From Zhihengliuella flava (lineage in GTDB: Bacteria; Actinomycetota; Actinomycetes; Actinomycetales; Micrococcaceae): a DNA stretch of 64,000 nt. Below, one piece after another: positions 7,554 to 16,379 of this stretch; within the stretch, counting starts at the first letter, position 1, and the number at the start of each line of letters is the position of its first letter. The stretch covers positions 2,046,001 to 2,110,000 of the forward strand of contig NZ_JADOTZ010000001.1 in the NCBI RefSeq assembly GCF_015751895.1, given 5' to 3'. The notes under the pieces were generated by a model, which was given only the letters and a program-made list of their open reading frames with translations, was not told the DNA's origin and searched no databases. The translations under genes and the position numbers were made by a program.

Positions 7554-8537
7554 CTAGTTGCCGGGCGCGCCCGACGGCGGCTCGCCGCCGCCCGGTCCGC
7601 CGCCTGGTCCTCCGCCACCGGGGGCACCGCCGCTGGCCATGCCGCCGCTCGGCTCGGTGGACGTGTCGATGGCCGCGGTCAGCGTGGCGCTATAGCCCGA
7701 CTCCACATCACCGCTGACCGCGGCCATCTGCAAGGCGCCGCCGTCGTCCCCGAAGACTGTGTCGCTCGTCAGGGAGATGGCGGCCAAGTTTGCCACGGAG
7801 GACTCATAGCCGCTCGTGGCGTAGACGGCGGAGCTCGCATTCTGCGGCAGGGCCAGCTGGGAAATGGCGATCGCGTTCGCCGAATCCGTGATGGAGGATT
7901 GATCCGGATAGACCTCGAAGTGAATGTGCGGCCACCGCCCGCTGTAGCAGCCGGGGAAGACGGTGGTGAACCGGACGCGACCCTGCTCATCGGCAATCTG
8001 GACACCGCGCAGGAAGTTCTCGTCCTCGATGCCCTCCGTGTACATCGAGTATCGGCCCTGGTCATCGCAGTGCCAGGCGTAGACGGCCGCCCCGGCGAAG
8101 CCAGCGCCCCCATTGACCAAGTCGAGGATCGTCAGGTCCACGGTCAGCGGGATGCCCGTGGCGGTTCCCGAGGCGTCGCCGAAGCTGGAGGTGATGTCGC
8201 TGCGGACGATGCCGGACTCCTCGAGGACATCCGGCCCGTTGGAGCCGTCGCCGGGGTAGGGGCCGGCCGTCTCATCCGGGATCTCCTCGAGCCCGGACGC
8301 GGTGGCGGACGCCGTGGCGGAGGCGGACGCCGAACCCGAGGCCGAGGCGGACGAGCTCCCGCCAGCACCGCACGCCGAGAGCCTCAGCCCGGCCGCGCCC
8401 AGCCCTAACACGGACAGCATCTTGCGGCGCTCCAGGAGGGTGCCGACGTCGAACCCCAACCCTTGATCCTCGAGGTCCTCGTCGGGGCGGGCGAATCGGC
8501 GCGAGCCGACCCATTTGAATGACGGTTTGCCGTCCAT
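7554..8537 (-). CDS. Exported lipoprotein intradiol ring-cleavage dioxygenase
   Basis: A 327-residue non-haem Fe(III) intradiol dioxygenase of the extracytoplasmic branch related to protocatechuate 3,4-dioxygenase. The four iron ligands are visible: Tyr163 (GRYS), Tyr198, His204 and His206 (PGCYSGRWPHIHF). Residues 37-56 contain a twin-arginine segment (ERRKMLS) leading to a lipobox LSAC with Cys56, so the protein is probably Tat-exported and lipid-anchored. This signal is unusually far from the N-terminus. A Ser/Ala-rich linker follows, and the C-terminal 30 residues are Gly/Pro-rich. I chose the ATG at 8537 because AAAGGA lies 5 bases upstream; a longer frame to 8579 has no such site. The substrate is unknown. 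Confidence 0.8.
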   Translation of the reverse strand: MDGKPSFKWVGSRRFARPDEDLEDQGLGFDVGTLLERRKMLSVLGLGAAGLRLSACGAGGSSSASASGSASASATASATASGLEEIPDETAGPYPGDGSNGPDVLEESGIVRSDITSSFGDASGTATGIPLTVDLTILDLVNGGAGFAGAAVYAWHCDDQGRYSMYTEGIEDENFLRGVQIADEQGRVRFTTVFPGCYSGRWPHIHFEVYPDQSSITDSANAIAISQLALPQNASSAVYATSGYESSVANLAAISLTSDTVFGDDGGALQMAAVSGDVESGYSATLTAAIDTSTEPSGGMASGGAPGGGGPGGGPGGGEPPSGAPGN

Positions 8538-8659
8538 GGCGGTCCTTTCGTGGAAGCGGTACAGCTCGAGCCTAGGCACGTGGTGTGTGCGGGGGATATG
8601 GCACGCCTATGGGCTGGCTGTGAAGCGCCTGCATCGGACCTCGGCACCGCCACGCGGCA

Positions 8660-8691
8660 GGCCCGCGCCGAGGCGAACCTCGGCGCGGGCC
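8660..8691 (-). terminator. Terminator of the tctCBA operon
   Basis: A perfect 14-bp stem (8660-8673 with 8678-8691) closed by a 4-base loop, 40 bases after the tctA stop on the minus strand. No long T-run follows, as is common in high-GC actinobacteria. Confidence 0.75.
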
Positions 8692-8730
8692 TGAAGTGCG
8701 GTCGCGACCCGCGCCAGCGGGCGGGCCGGT

Positions 8731-10269
8731 TTAGGAGGAAACGTCCTCGAGCACCCGGGCCTCGGTGCGGGTCCGACGGCGCTCGGCGGCGTGCTTGAGC
8801 CCGGCATAGACCAGGGCGACCGCCAGGAGGGCGTACATAATGATCGTGGCCGGAGAGCCGATCAGCGCGCCCACGTCCCCCTCGGAGATCGTCAGTGCAT
8901 TGCGCAGGTTGGTCTCCGCTAGCGGTCCCAAGATGACCGCGATCAGCACCGGCGCTACCGGGAAGTTGTAGCGGCGCATGAAGAAGCCGAGGATGCCGAT
9001 CGCCAGCAGGAACCACAGGTCGATGATCGAGGAACTCACGGCGTAGACGCCCAGCATGGACAGCACCGTGATGCCCGCGTACAGGTATTGACGGGGGATC
9101 AGCAGGAGCTTGGCCCACACGCCAGCGAACTGCATGTTGATGATCAGCAGGATGACCAAGCCGATGAAGAACGACGCCAAGAGGGTCCAGACGAGGTCGC
9201 CGGAGCGCTCGAAGAGCAGCGGACCGGGCTGCATGCCGTACTGCTGGAACGCGGCCATCATCAGCGCCGCCGTCGCCGAAATCGGCAGGCCCAGGGAGAG
9301 CAAGGCACCCATCGCCATGCCGGCGGTCGAATTGCCTGCGGCTTCCGGGGCGGCCACGCCGTTGATCGAACCGGTGGTGCCAAACTCCGTGTCCCCGCGG
9401 CGGGCGGCCAGGCGCTTCTCCGTGCCGTAGGCCAAGAACGTGGGGATCTCCGCACCGCCTGCCGGAATGACACCGAACGGCACACCGAAGGCGGTGCCGC
9501 GCAGCCACGCCGGCAGGGCCTTGCGGAAGTCCGCGCGGCTGAGCAGCACCCGGCCGCTCGCCGGGATGCGTGCCGCGTTCGGATCGCGGTGGATGCGGGA
9601 GGCCACGTGGAGCACTTCGCCGAGGGCCAGCAGCCCGACGGTGATGACAATGATGGAGAGGCCATCAAAGAGCTGCTGGGATCCCATGGTGAAACGCGAG
9701 GTACCCGACTGCCCGTCGATGCCGATCAAGGCCAGGACCAATCCGATGCCGAGTGCGTTGAGGCCCTTGATGATCGATTCGGACACCACCGAGGAGATGG
9801 CCACGAACGCGAAGACCGCCAGGGCGAAGTACTCGGCTGGGCCGAACGCGGTGGCCATCTTGACCAGATACGGGGCGAAGAAGACCACCAGCGTGGTGGC
9901 GATGAGGCCGCCGATGAAGGCGCCCATGGCCGCCGTCGCGAGGGCTCGCGCGGCCTGGCCGGACTTGGCCAGCCGGTGCCCCTCAAAGGTGGTGGCGATG
10001 GCCGATCCGGCGCCGGGGGTGTTCAACAGGATGCCGGCCGTCGAGTCGCCGAACATGCCGCCGAAGTAGATTCCGGCGAACATAATGAAGGCCGCCGTCG
10101 GGTCCAAACTGAAGGTGACCGGTAGCAGCAGGGCCACGGCCATGGAGGAGCCGAAGCCGGGCAGGACGCCGACGGCGGTGCCGAGCAGCGCGCCGATGAG
10201 CACCCACAGTAGGTTCGCGAGCGTGAAGGCGCCGGCGAAACCTTCCATTAAGAAGGACAGCTGTTCCAT
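8731..10269 (-). CDS. tctA: Tripartite tricarboxylate transporter, large permease TctA
   Basis: A 512-residue polytopic membrane protein with the TctA hallmark near the N-terminus (VGVLPGFGSSMAVALLLPVTF) and a second conserved block (GVAAPEAAGNSTAGMAMGALLSLGLP). About 12 hydrophobic segments are visible. It forms the large membrane subunit of a TTT secondary transporter with TctB and receives substrate from TctC. TTT systems import citrate and other carboxylates, and the exact substrate cannot be inferred. It is the last gene of the operon, starting one base after the tctB stop. Confidence 0.93.
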   Translation of the reverse strand: MEQLSFLMEGFAGAFTLANLLWVLIGALLGTAVGVLPGFGSSMAVALLLPVTFSLDPTAAFIMFAGIYFGGMFGDSTAGILLNTPGAGSAIATTFEGHRLAKSGQAARALATAAMGAFIGGLIATTLVVFFAPYLVKMATAFGPAEYFALAVFAFVAISSVVSESIIKGLNALGIGLVLALIGIDGQSGTSRFTMGSQQLFDGLSIIVITVGLLALGEVLHVASRIHRDPNAARIPASGRVLLSRADFRKALPAWLRGTAFGVPFGVIPAGGAEIPTFLAYGTEKRLAARRGDTEFGTTGSINGVAAPEAAGNSTAGMAMGALLSLGLPISATAALMMAAFQQYGMQPGPLLFERSGDLVWTLLASFFIGLVILLIINMQFAGVWAKLLLIPRQYLYAGITVLSMLGVYAVSSSIIDLWFLLAIGILGFFMRRYNFPVAPVLIAVILGPLAETNLRNALTISEGDVGALIGSPATIIMYALLAVALVYAGLKHAAERRRTRTEARVLEDVSS

Positions 10270-10270
10270 G

Positions 10271-10945
10271 TTAGAGCGCCCCCTCCAGGAAGCCGTTGGG
10301 CAACACGAGGCCCAGCCCCACGTTGAAGGCCAAGTACGTGATGGCGGAAAATGCCAGTGCCACGCCGACGTCGAACACGGGCCGCGCGCTGCCGAAGGCC
10401 TTGCAGATCACCCAGAACAGGCCGGCGGCCGCGATGATCCAGCCGAGTACCGGCAGCGTGAGGATGAAGACGGCGATTCCGCCGACGACCCAGGCGATGG
10501 TCTTCCAATCCGAGTAAGCGCGGATGCGGCCGCCGGTGCGGGGGCGCTGGCCGGGCTTGCCGAGGACCGTGGCGCGCTCCGTGTCGCCGATTTCGGCGAG
10601 CATGTCCACGGAAAAGTCGTGGCTCCGCGGGTCGGCGCCCTGCGGAAAGCGGCGAGTGCGCAGCACGGAGATCGCGTGCAGCACGCCGAGGACGTAGAGC
10701 AACACGTACACGATCGTCGGGAAGAACTGCGGCCCCGGGATCGTGTCCCCCATGACGTCCATGGTGACGGTGCCATAGGCCAGAGCGGTGGCCAGGGCCA
10801 GGATCAGTGCGGAGACGATCAGCTCGCTCCGGCCGGAGAAGAAGCCCGTGATCCGCACGGCCTCGGCATCCTGCAGGCGCTTGATGCGCTCGTCCTCCGC
10901 GCGGGCGGCATCCTCACGCGTCGTGAGGTCATTCTCAACGCTCAC
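10271..10945 (-). CDS. tctB: Tripartite tricarboxylate transporter, small permease TctB
   Basis: A 224-residue protein with about four membrane segments (around residues 40-60, 75-95, 150-175 and 185-215) and an acidic, charged N-terminal region of about 35 residues. This matches the small permease subunit of TTT transporters. GTG is the start and overlaps the tctC stop by 4 bases. The loop between segments 2 and 3 is longer than usual (RSHDFSVDMLAEIGDTERATVLG). It is co-transcribed with tctC and tctA. Confidence 0.9.
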   Translation of the reverse strand: MSVENDLTTREDAARAEDERIKRLQDAEAVRITGFFSGRSELIVSALILALATALAYGTVTMDVMGDTIPGPQFFPTIVYVLLYVLGVLHAISVLRTRRFPQGADPRSHDFSVDMLAEIGDTERATVLGKPGQRPRTGGRIRAYSDWKTIAWVVGGIAVFILTLPVLGWIIAAAGLFWVICKAFGSARPVFDVGVALAFSAITYLAFNVGLGLVLPNGFLEGAL

Positions 10946-11925
10946 AGTCCCAGTCCTTCCACGAGTTCCTTGGTGGTGACAATCTCTTCGGCGAGGAAGG
11001 CCTCAAACTCTTCGCCGACCATGAAGCTGTCCGTCCAGTTGTTGCGCTCGACGGCGTCCTTCCAGTGGTCCGTGGCGTGGAACTCGGTGACGATGTCCAC
11101 GAGTTCGGCCTTTTCCTCCTCCGTGATGCCGGGAGCGGCCACGTAGCCGCGCCAGTTGGCCATCGCCGCGTCGACGCCGGCCTCCTTGAAGGTGGGCACG
11201 TCGACGCCGGGGAGGCGCTCCTCCGAGGAAATGGCGAGGGCGCGCAGCGTGCCCTTCTCAATCTGGTCGGAGAGCTCGTTGTAGCCGGACACGGAGGCCG
11301 CGGTGGTGCCGGACATGACGGAGGTGATGGCCTCTCCGCCACCGGAATACGGAATGTAGTTCACGTCCTGCGGGTCGATGCCCACGTCCTCGGCCGCCAT
11401 GCCCATGAGCAGGTGATCGATGCCGCCGAGGGAGCCGCCACCGATGGCGGTGCCGCCCGGATCCTGCTTCCAGGCGTCCACAAAGTCCTGCAGGGTCTCA
11501 AACTCAGAGTCGGCGGGCACCACGATCACCGAGTAGTCGTCGGAGAGCCGGGCGATGGGCTCCACGTCCTCCAGCGTGGTCTGCGAATTGGCCAGCTCGA
11601 TGGCGCCAATCATGACGCCTCCGGTGACCATGAGCATGTCCGAGCGTCCTTCCATTTGGGCAAATTGCCCGAGCCCGATGGTGCCGCCGGCACCGGGCAC
11701 GTTGACCACCTGGACGTTGTTACTGATGCCGTCCGATTTGATGGCCTGCAGGGCTTCGCGGGCGAAGCCGTCCCATCCGCCGCCGGGGGAGGCCGGGGCC
11801 ATGAGGACCAGCTTGGACCGCGCCGTGGACTCTCCGCCGGCGCTGGCGGAGGCGATGAGCGCGGTAGCCGTCACGGCAGCAACGGCCACGCCCAAGACGA
11901 TGCGCGTCGTTTTCTTCTGTGGCAT
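10942..11925 (-). CDS. tctC: Tripartite tricarboxylate transporter, substrate-binding protein TctC
   Basis: A 327-residue extracytoplasmic solute receptor of the TctC/Bug family. The N-terminal signal peptide runs to about residue 30 (hydrophobic VLGVAVAAVTATALIASASA). Family motifs follow: ASPGGGWD near residue 48, NVPGAGGTIGLGQF, and GTAIGGGSLGGIDHL. It captures a carboxylate outside the membrane and delivers it to TctAB. It is the first gene of the operon and diverges from the two-component system, which is the usual arrangement for inducible TTT systems. The start has a GGAAGAG box. Confidence 0.93.
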   Translation of the reverse strand: MPQKKTTRIVLGVAVAAVTATALIASASAGGESTARSKLVLMAPASPGGGWDGFAREALQAIKSDGISNNVQVVNVPGAGGTIGLGQFAQMEGRSDMLMVTGGVMIGAIELANSQTTLEDVEPIARLSDDYSVIVVPADSEFETLQDFVDAWKQDPGGTAIGGGSLGGIDHLLMGMAAEDVGIDPQDVNYIPYSGGGEAITSVMSGTTAASVSGYNELSDQIEKGTLRALAISSEERLPGVDVPTFKEAGVDAAMANWRGYVAAPGITEEEKAELVDIVTEFHATDHWKDAVERNNWTDSFMVGEEFEAFLAEEIVTTKELVEGLGL

Positions 11926-11960
11926 GACTCTTCCGTAGGGTGTCTCGAATGATGGTGGAA

Positions 11961-12011
11961 GCCGGTGTGTGACCGGCTACGTCACCACCAAGATCGCATC
12001 AAAGTGATGCG
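11961..12011. promoter_or_regulatory. Two palindromes between tctC and the two-component system
   Basis: GCCGGT-GTGTG-ACCGGC occupies 11961-11977 and CGCATCA-AAG-TGATGCG occupies 11995-12011. Both are perfect inverted repeats in the divergent promoter region. They are the best candidates for response-regulator binding sites controlling tctCBA. Confidence 0.5.
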
Positions 12012-12084
12012 CGCCACAGCGAAAATCCGGTTGCGGTCATACTGGTCACAAGAAAAACGCGCCGCTTGCCAGCAGAGGAGGGCC

Positions 12085-13788
12085 ATGCCGCACCGCGAAC
12101 CGCCGCTGCGCCACCGCCTGCGCACCCGGCTGGCGAGCCTGCAGGTGGGGATCGTGTTGGTGCTGGTCCTCGGCGTGGCCGCCGTCGTCATGGCGTTCGA
12201 GGATCAGCGGATCCAAGACGCCGCCTATGACCGGGCGCGCACCGTGGCCCTCGAGGTCGCGGACGAGCCGGACGTGATCGAGGCGCTGAACACGTCCCGC
12301 GCCGTGGACACCATTGCGCCGTTGGCCCGGCTGGCCCAAGAGTCCTCCGGCGTCGATTACGTCGTCGTCGTGGGTCTGGACGATATCCGCGTGGCCCACC
12401 CGGACGAGGATCGAATCGGCGAGCCGGTCTCCACGGACCACTCGCTGATTCGCGAAGGCGAATCCTTCCGCGGCGTCGAGCGCGGCACGCTCGGGGTGAC
12501 GTTGCGCGTGAAGGAGCCGATTTACGACGGCGAGACGGTCGTGGGCACCATTTCGGTCGGCATCCTGCAGTCGAAGGTGCGCGCCAACCTGGCGGGGGTG
12601 GTTTGGTCCTTTGCCCCGTGGGTCATCGGTGCGGCCACCGCGGGGACGTTGCTGAGCCTCGCCGTCGCGCGGTCCATTCGCCGCCGGATCTATGGTGTCG
12701 AGCCAGATGAGGTGGCTGCGCTGCTGCAGTCGCAGAACGCGCTGCTGTATTCGGTGCGCGACGGCGTGGTGGGCGTGGACTCGGGCGGCACCATCTCGCT
12801 GCTCAACGCGGAGGCCAAGCGGCTCCTCGGCGTGGGCGATGAGGCCCTCGGTGCCCCCGCAAGTCAGGTTCTGACTCCCTTGCTCGGTGCGGAGACGGTG
12901 GCCCCCGCCAGCGACCGCGCGGGCGGCGAGGGCGCGGCCGAGCTCGGTCCCGCGACCCAGGTGTTGGTGGGGGAGCGGGTCCTCGTGGTCCAGCGCCGCG
13001 CGGCCGGTGCCGCCGCGGAGGACGCACCCGGTGGCCACGGCTCGGCGGGTTACACGTTGACGCTGCAGGACCGCACGGAGGTGGAGGCCACGCTGCGCGA
13101 GCTGGCGGGACAGCGCTCCCTCGCCGACGCGCTGCGGTCCCAAACGCACGAGTTTTCCAATCGCCTGCACGTGCTCTCCGGGTATCTCTCAGTCGGCGCC
13201 GTGGATGAGGCCGCCGCCTATGTGCGTCGAATCGCCCCGGCCGTGCAGCCGGACCTAAGCGGATCGACGGGCAGCACGGCGGGTTCCGGCGTCGTCTCCG
13301 AGCCGGCCTTGGCCGGCATCTTGGCGGCCAACGCGGCGGTCGCGCGGGAAGCTGGTGTGGAATTCGAAGTCGATCCCGGATCGGCGACGCCGCGCGGCTG
13401 GGAGGCCGACGACGACGCTGCGACCGTGCTGGCTAACCTGATCACCAACGCGCTGGAGGCCGCTGGCGACGGCGGCCGGGTGCGCGTGCTGGTTCGCGTG
13501 ACGGACGGGGCGTACCACGTCCGCGTTGAGGATTCCGGGCCCGGGGTGGCGCCCGAGTACGCTGAACACATCTTTGAGCGCGGCGTGAGCACCAAGGCCG
13601 GTAGCGAGCCGCGAGGCATCGGGCTCGCGCTCGTGGCGCGCATCGTTGAACGCCGGGGCGGCACGGTGCAGGTCGGCCGGGCGGACCGCGAGCCAGCGGG
13701 GCGCGCAACCGCGCTCGCAACCACGACCCCGCTCGGCGGGGCTCGCTTTGACATTCAGTGGCCGCTGACGGAGGAAGGCACCCGATGA
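12085..13788 (+). CDS. CitA/DcuS-type sensor histidine kinase
   Basis: A 567-residue membrane sensor kinase. A transmembrane helix (about 18-35) is followed by an extracytoplasmic PAS/Cache-like sensor domain with the typical DYVVVVGLDDIRVAHPDEDRIGEP segment, a second helix near 180-200, a cytoplasmic PAS domain, and the kinase core. The phospho-acceptor is His355 in SQTHEFSNRLHVLSGYL, the family signature of carboxylate sensors. The ATPase N-box (NLITNALEAA) and G-box (GIGLALV) are intact. I chose ATG 12085 because AGGAGG lies just before it; the frame extends 40 codons further upstream without a site. It probably senses the carboxylate imported by the divergent tctCBA operon. Confidence 0.9.
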   Translation: MPHREPPLRHRLRTRLASLQVGIVLVLVLGVAAVVMAFEDQRIQDAAYDRARTVALEVADEPDVIEALNTSRAVDTIAPLARLAQESSGVDYVVVVGLDDIRVAHPDEDRIGEPVSTDHSLIREGESFRGVERGTLGVTLRVKEPIYDGETVVGTISVGILQSKVRANLAGVVWSFAPWVIGAATAGTLLSLAVARSIRRRIYGVEPDEVAALLQSQNALLYSVRDGVVGVDSGGTISLLNAEAKRLLGVGDEALGAPASQVLTPLLGAETVAPASDRAGGEGAAELGPATQVLVGERVLVVQRRAAGAAAEDAPGGHGSAGYTLTLQDRTEVEATLRELAGQRSLADALRSQTHEFSNRLHVLSGYLSVGAVDEAAAYVRRIAPAVQPDLSGSTGSTAGSGVVSEPALAGILAANAAVAREAGVEFEVDPGSATPRGWEADDDAATVLANLITNALEAAGDGGRVRVLVRVTDGAYHVRVEDSGPGVAPEYAEHIFERGVSTKAGSEPRGIGLALVARIVERRGGTVQVGRADREPAGRATALATTTPLGGARFDIQWPLTEEGTR

Positions 13789-14477
13789 GCGCGGAGATCC
13801 GCACGCTGATCGTCGACGATGACGTGGACGTCGTGCGCATGCACGAACTCTTGGTGCGCTCCCTCGACGGGTTCGAGGTGGCCGGCACGGCCCCGCGGAT
13901 CGCGGAGGCGGCGCGGGCCCTGGAGGCCGGTGGAGTCGATCTCGTCCTGCTGGACGTGCACCTGCCGGACGGCAGCGGCGTCGATTTGCTCACCCAGCTC
14001 CGCGCCCGCTTCCCCCACGTGGGCGTCATCATGATCACGGCCGCGGCGGAGGCGGACACGGTCCGCGCGGCCATCGGGCGAGGAGTCGACGGGTACCTCG
14101 TCAAGCCGTTTACCGTCGACGATTTCCGACGCCGGCTGGTTGCCTTCCGCGCCGAACGCGCCCAGCGCCCGGACCGCCTTTCCCAGGACGCCATCGACGC
14201 GCTGATCAGCGGCACGGGACCGGCTCCCCGGACCGGGCCGCTGCCGGCAGCCGCCGCGCTGCCGAAGGGTTTCGCGCAACCGACGTATGACCTCGTGGCC
14301 GCGGCCGTGCGGGAGGCTCGCGAGGACGTCTCCGCCACCCACATCGCCTCAACGTGCGGGATCTCCCGGGTCAGCGCGCGGCGCTACTTGGACCTGTTGG
14401 AACGCCGCGGCGTCGTCGAGCTGCGCCCCAAGTACGGCTCGGCTGGCCGGCCGGAGCACCGCTACCGTTGGATCTAG
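13785..14477 (+). CDS. CitB/DcuR-type response regulator
   Basis: A 230-residue two-domain regulator. The receiver domain has the acidic pocket VDDD, the phospho-acceptor Asp in LLDVHLPD (about residue 55), ITAAAEADT and the conserved Lys in LVKPF. A C-terminal winged-helix-like DNA-binding region carries ISRVSARRYLDLLERRG, as in the CitB family. The ATG overlaps the kinase stop codon (ATGA), so the two are translationally coupled. The expected target is the divergent tctCBA promoter. Confidence 0.9.
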   Translation: MSAEIRTLIVDDDVDVVRMHELLVRSLDGFEVAGTAPRIAEAARALEAGGVDLVLLDVHLPDGSGVDLLTQLRARFPHVGVIMITAAAEADTVRAAIGRGVDGYLVKPFTVDDFRRRLVAFRAERAQRPDRLSQDAIDALISGTGPAPRTGPLPAAAALPKGFAQPTYDLVAAAVREAREDVSATHIASTCGISRVSARRYLDLLERRGVVELRPKYGSAGRPEHRYRWI

Positions 14478-14624
14478 CCTGGCGGTATCAGCCGTGCGGA
14501 GCACGGGCGCCCCACGCCGATTTTGGGCGCGCTGATAAGCTGGGAACAGACTTTCCGCGTCGACTGACGCGCGTAGATGGCGAGGAACTCGCCGGCATTC
14601 ACTGAAAATCCAATAAAGGATGAG

Positions 14625-16301
14625 ATGACAAAACGTCACACCCGTAAAACCCCGCCCCCACTGAAGAAGGGCGCGCTGCGCTGGGTCGCACTCGGCGGTC
14701 TCGGCGAAATCGGCCGCAACATGATGGTCTTCGAGTACGGCGGCAAGCTGCTGATCGTGGACTGCGGCGTCCTGTTCCCGGAGGACGAGCACCCCGGCGT
14801 GGACCTGATCCTGCCGGACTTCAGCTACCTGCGTGGCCGCTGGAAGGACGTCGTCGGGCTGGTGCTCACGCATGGGCACGAGGACCACATCGGCGGTGTC
14901 CCGTACCTGCTGAAGGAACACCGCGAGATCCCGATCTACTCGGCCAAGCTGACTCTCGCGTTTGTGAAGTCCAAGCTGACCGAGCACCGGATCAACAACG
15001 CCAAGCTCAATCAGGTCAAGGAAGGGGACAAGCGCAAGCTCGGCCCGTTCGACCTCGAGTTCCTGGCCGTGAACCACTCCATCCCGGACGGGCTGGCCGT
15101 GTCCATCAAAACCCCGGCGGGCTCCGCCCTGGCCACGGGCGACTTCAAGATGGACCAGTTCCCGCTGGACCGCCGCATCACCGACTTGGCCGGCTTTGCG
15201 CGGCTGGGTGAGGAAGGCGTGGACCTGTTCCTGCCGGACTCCACCAACGCCGAGGTCCCCGGCTTCATGGCGGCAGAGGCGGACCTGGTGCCCGCCATCG
15301 ACACCGTGATCCGCACGGCCCCGCGCCGCGTCATCGTCTCCTCCTTCGCCTCCCACGTGCACCGCATCCAGCAGGTGATCGACGTGGCCCACAAGTACGG
15401 CCGCAAGGTGGCCTTCCTGGGCCGCTCCATGGTGCGCAACATGGGCCTGGCCAAGGAACTGGGCTACCTGAACATTCCTAAGGGCGTGTTGGTGGACTTC
15501 AAGGAAGTCGACAAGATGCCGCCGAAGAAGGTCGTCGTCATCTGCACCGGCTCTCAGGGTGAGCCGATGGCCGCGCTGGCGCGCATGGCCAACCAGGATC
15601 ACGTCATCGACCTCGTGGAAAATGACACGGTGCTACTGGCGTCCTCGCTGGTCCCGGGTAACGAGACCTCGATCTACCGCCTGATCAATGACCTGACCAA
15701 GCTCGGCGCCAACGTGGTGCACAAGGGCAACGCCAAGGTTCACGTCTCCGGCCACGCCTCCGCCGGCGAGCTGGTGTACTGCTACAACCTGGTGCGGCCC
15801 AAGAACGTGGTCCCGGTCCACGGCGAGCACCGCCACCTGAAGGCCAATGCTGAGCTGGCCGTCCGCACGGGTGTCGAGCCGCGCAACGCGCTGGTCATCG
15901 AGGACGGCGTGACCGTTGACCTGGAAAACGGCGTGGCCCGGGTTTCCGGTTCGGTCCCCGCGTCCTACGTCTACGTGGAGAACAACGTCGCCGGCGCGGC
16001 CACGGACGAGGAGCTCGCCCACCGCGTGCGCTTGGCCGAGGACGGCGCCGTGACGGTGCTGGCCATCGTGGACCCGGAGACGGGCGAGATGGAGGACGAG
16101 CCGGAGTTCTTCCCGGTGGGCTTCGACCTGACGGATGCCCAGATCGACAAGGCGATCGGCATCGTCGAAAAGGCCATCGCCCGGCTGGACGAGAAGACCG
16201 GCCCGGAGGCGGAGAAGCAGATCGCCAAGGCGCTGGTGCGCTGGGCGGACCGCGCGATTCGCCGCCGCCCGCACTTCACGGTCATCACGGTGGACGCCTA
16301 A
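14625..16301 (+). CDS. rnj: Ribonuclease J
   Basis: A 558-residue metallo-beta-lactamase/beta-CASP ribonuclease that processes and degrades mRNA and matures rRNA, with endo- and 5'-exonuclease activity. The zinc motif HGHEDH is at residues 83-88. GDFKMD and the beta-CASP block PDSTNAE to RVIVSSFASHVHRIQQ follow, with a C-terminal dimerisation region ending RRRPHFTVITVDA. The ATG at 14625 has AAAGGA upstream; a longer frame starting at 14577 would add 16 residues not expected in the family. It is a single gene with its own terminator. Confidence 0.95.
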   Translation: MTKRHTRKTPPPLKKGALRWVALGGLGEIGRNMMVFEYGGKLLIVDCGVLFPEDEHPGVDLILPDFSYLRGRWKDVVGLVLTHGHEDHIGGVPYLLKEHREIPIYSAKLTLAFVKSKLTEHRINNAKLNQVKEGDKRKLGPFDLEFLAVNHSIPDGLAVSIKTPAGSALATGDFKMDQFPLDRRITDLAGFARLGEEGVDLFLPDSTNAEVPGFMAAEADLVPAIDTVIRTAPRRVIVSSFASHVHRIQQVIDVAHKYGRKVAFLGRSMVRNMGLAKELGYLNIPKGVLVDFKEVDKMPPKKVVVICTGSQGEPMAALARMANQDHVIDLVENDTVLLASSLVPGNETSIYRLINDLTKLGANVVHKGNAKVHVSGHASAGELVYCYNLVRPKNVVPVHGEHRHLKANAELAVRTGVEPRNALVIEDGVTVDLENGVARVSGSVPASYVYVENNVAGAATDEELAHRVRLAEDGAVTVLAIVDPETGEMEDEPEFFPVGFDLTDAQIDKAIGIVEKAIARLDEKTGPEAEKQIAKALVRWADRAIRRRPHFTVITVDA

Positions 16302-16325
16302 AGGGCCCCACTCGCCTGAGCATGC

Positions 16326-16365
16326 ACGACGGCGCCCGTCCCGGGTTCGGGGCGGGCGCCGTCGT
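16326..16365. terminator. Strong terminator after the RNase J gene
   Basis: ACGACGGCGCCCG (16326-16338) pairs exactly with CGGGCGCCGTCGT (16353-16365), and the loop can pair internally. It sits between convergent genes and could serve both. Confidence 0.8.
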
Positions 16366-16379
16366 CGCTGGTGGGTGCG

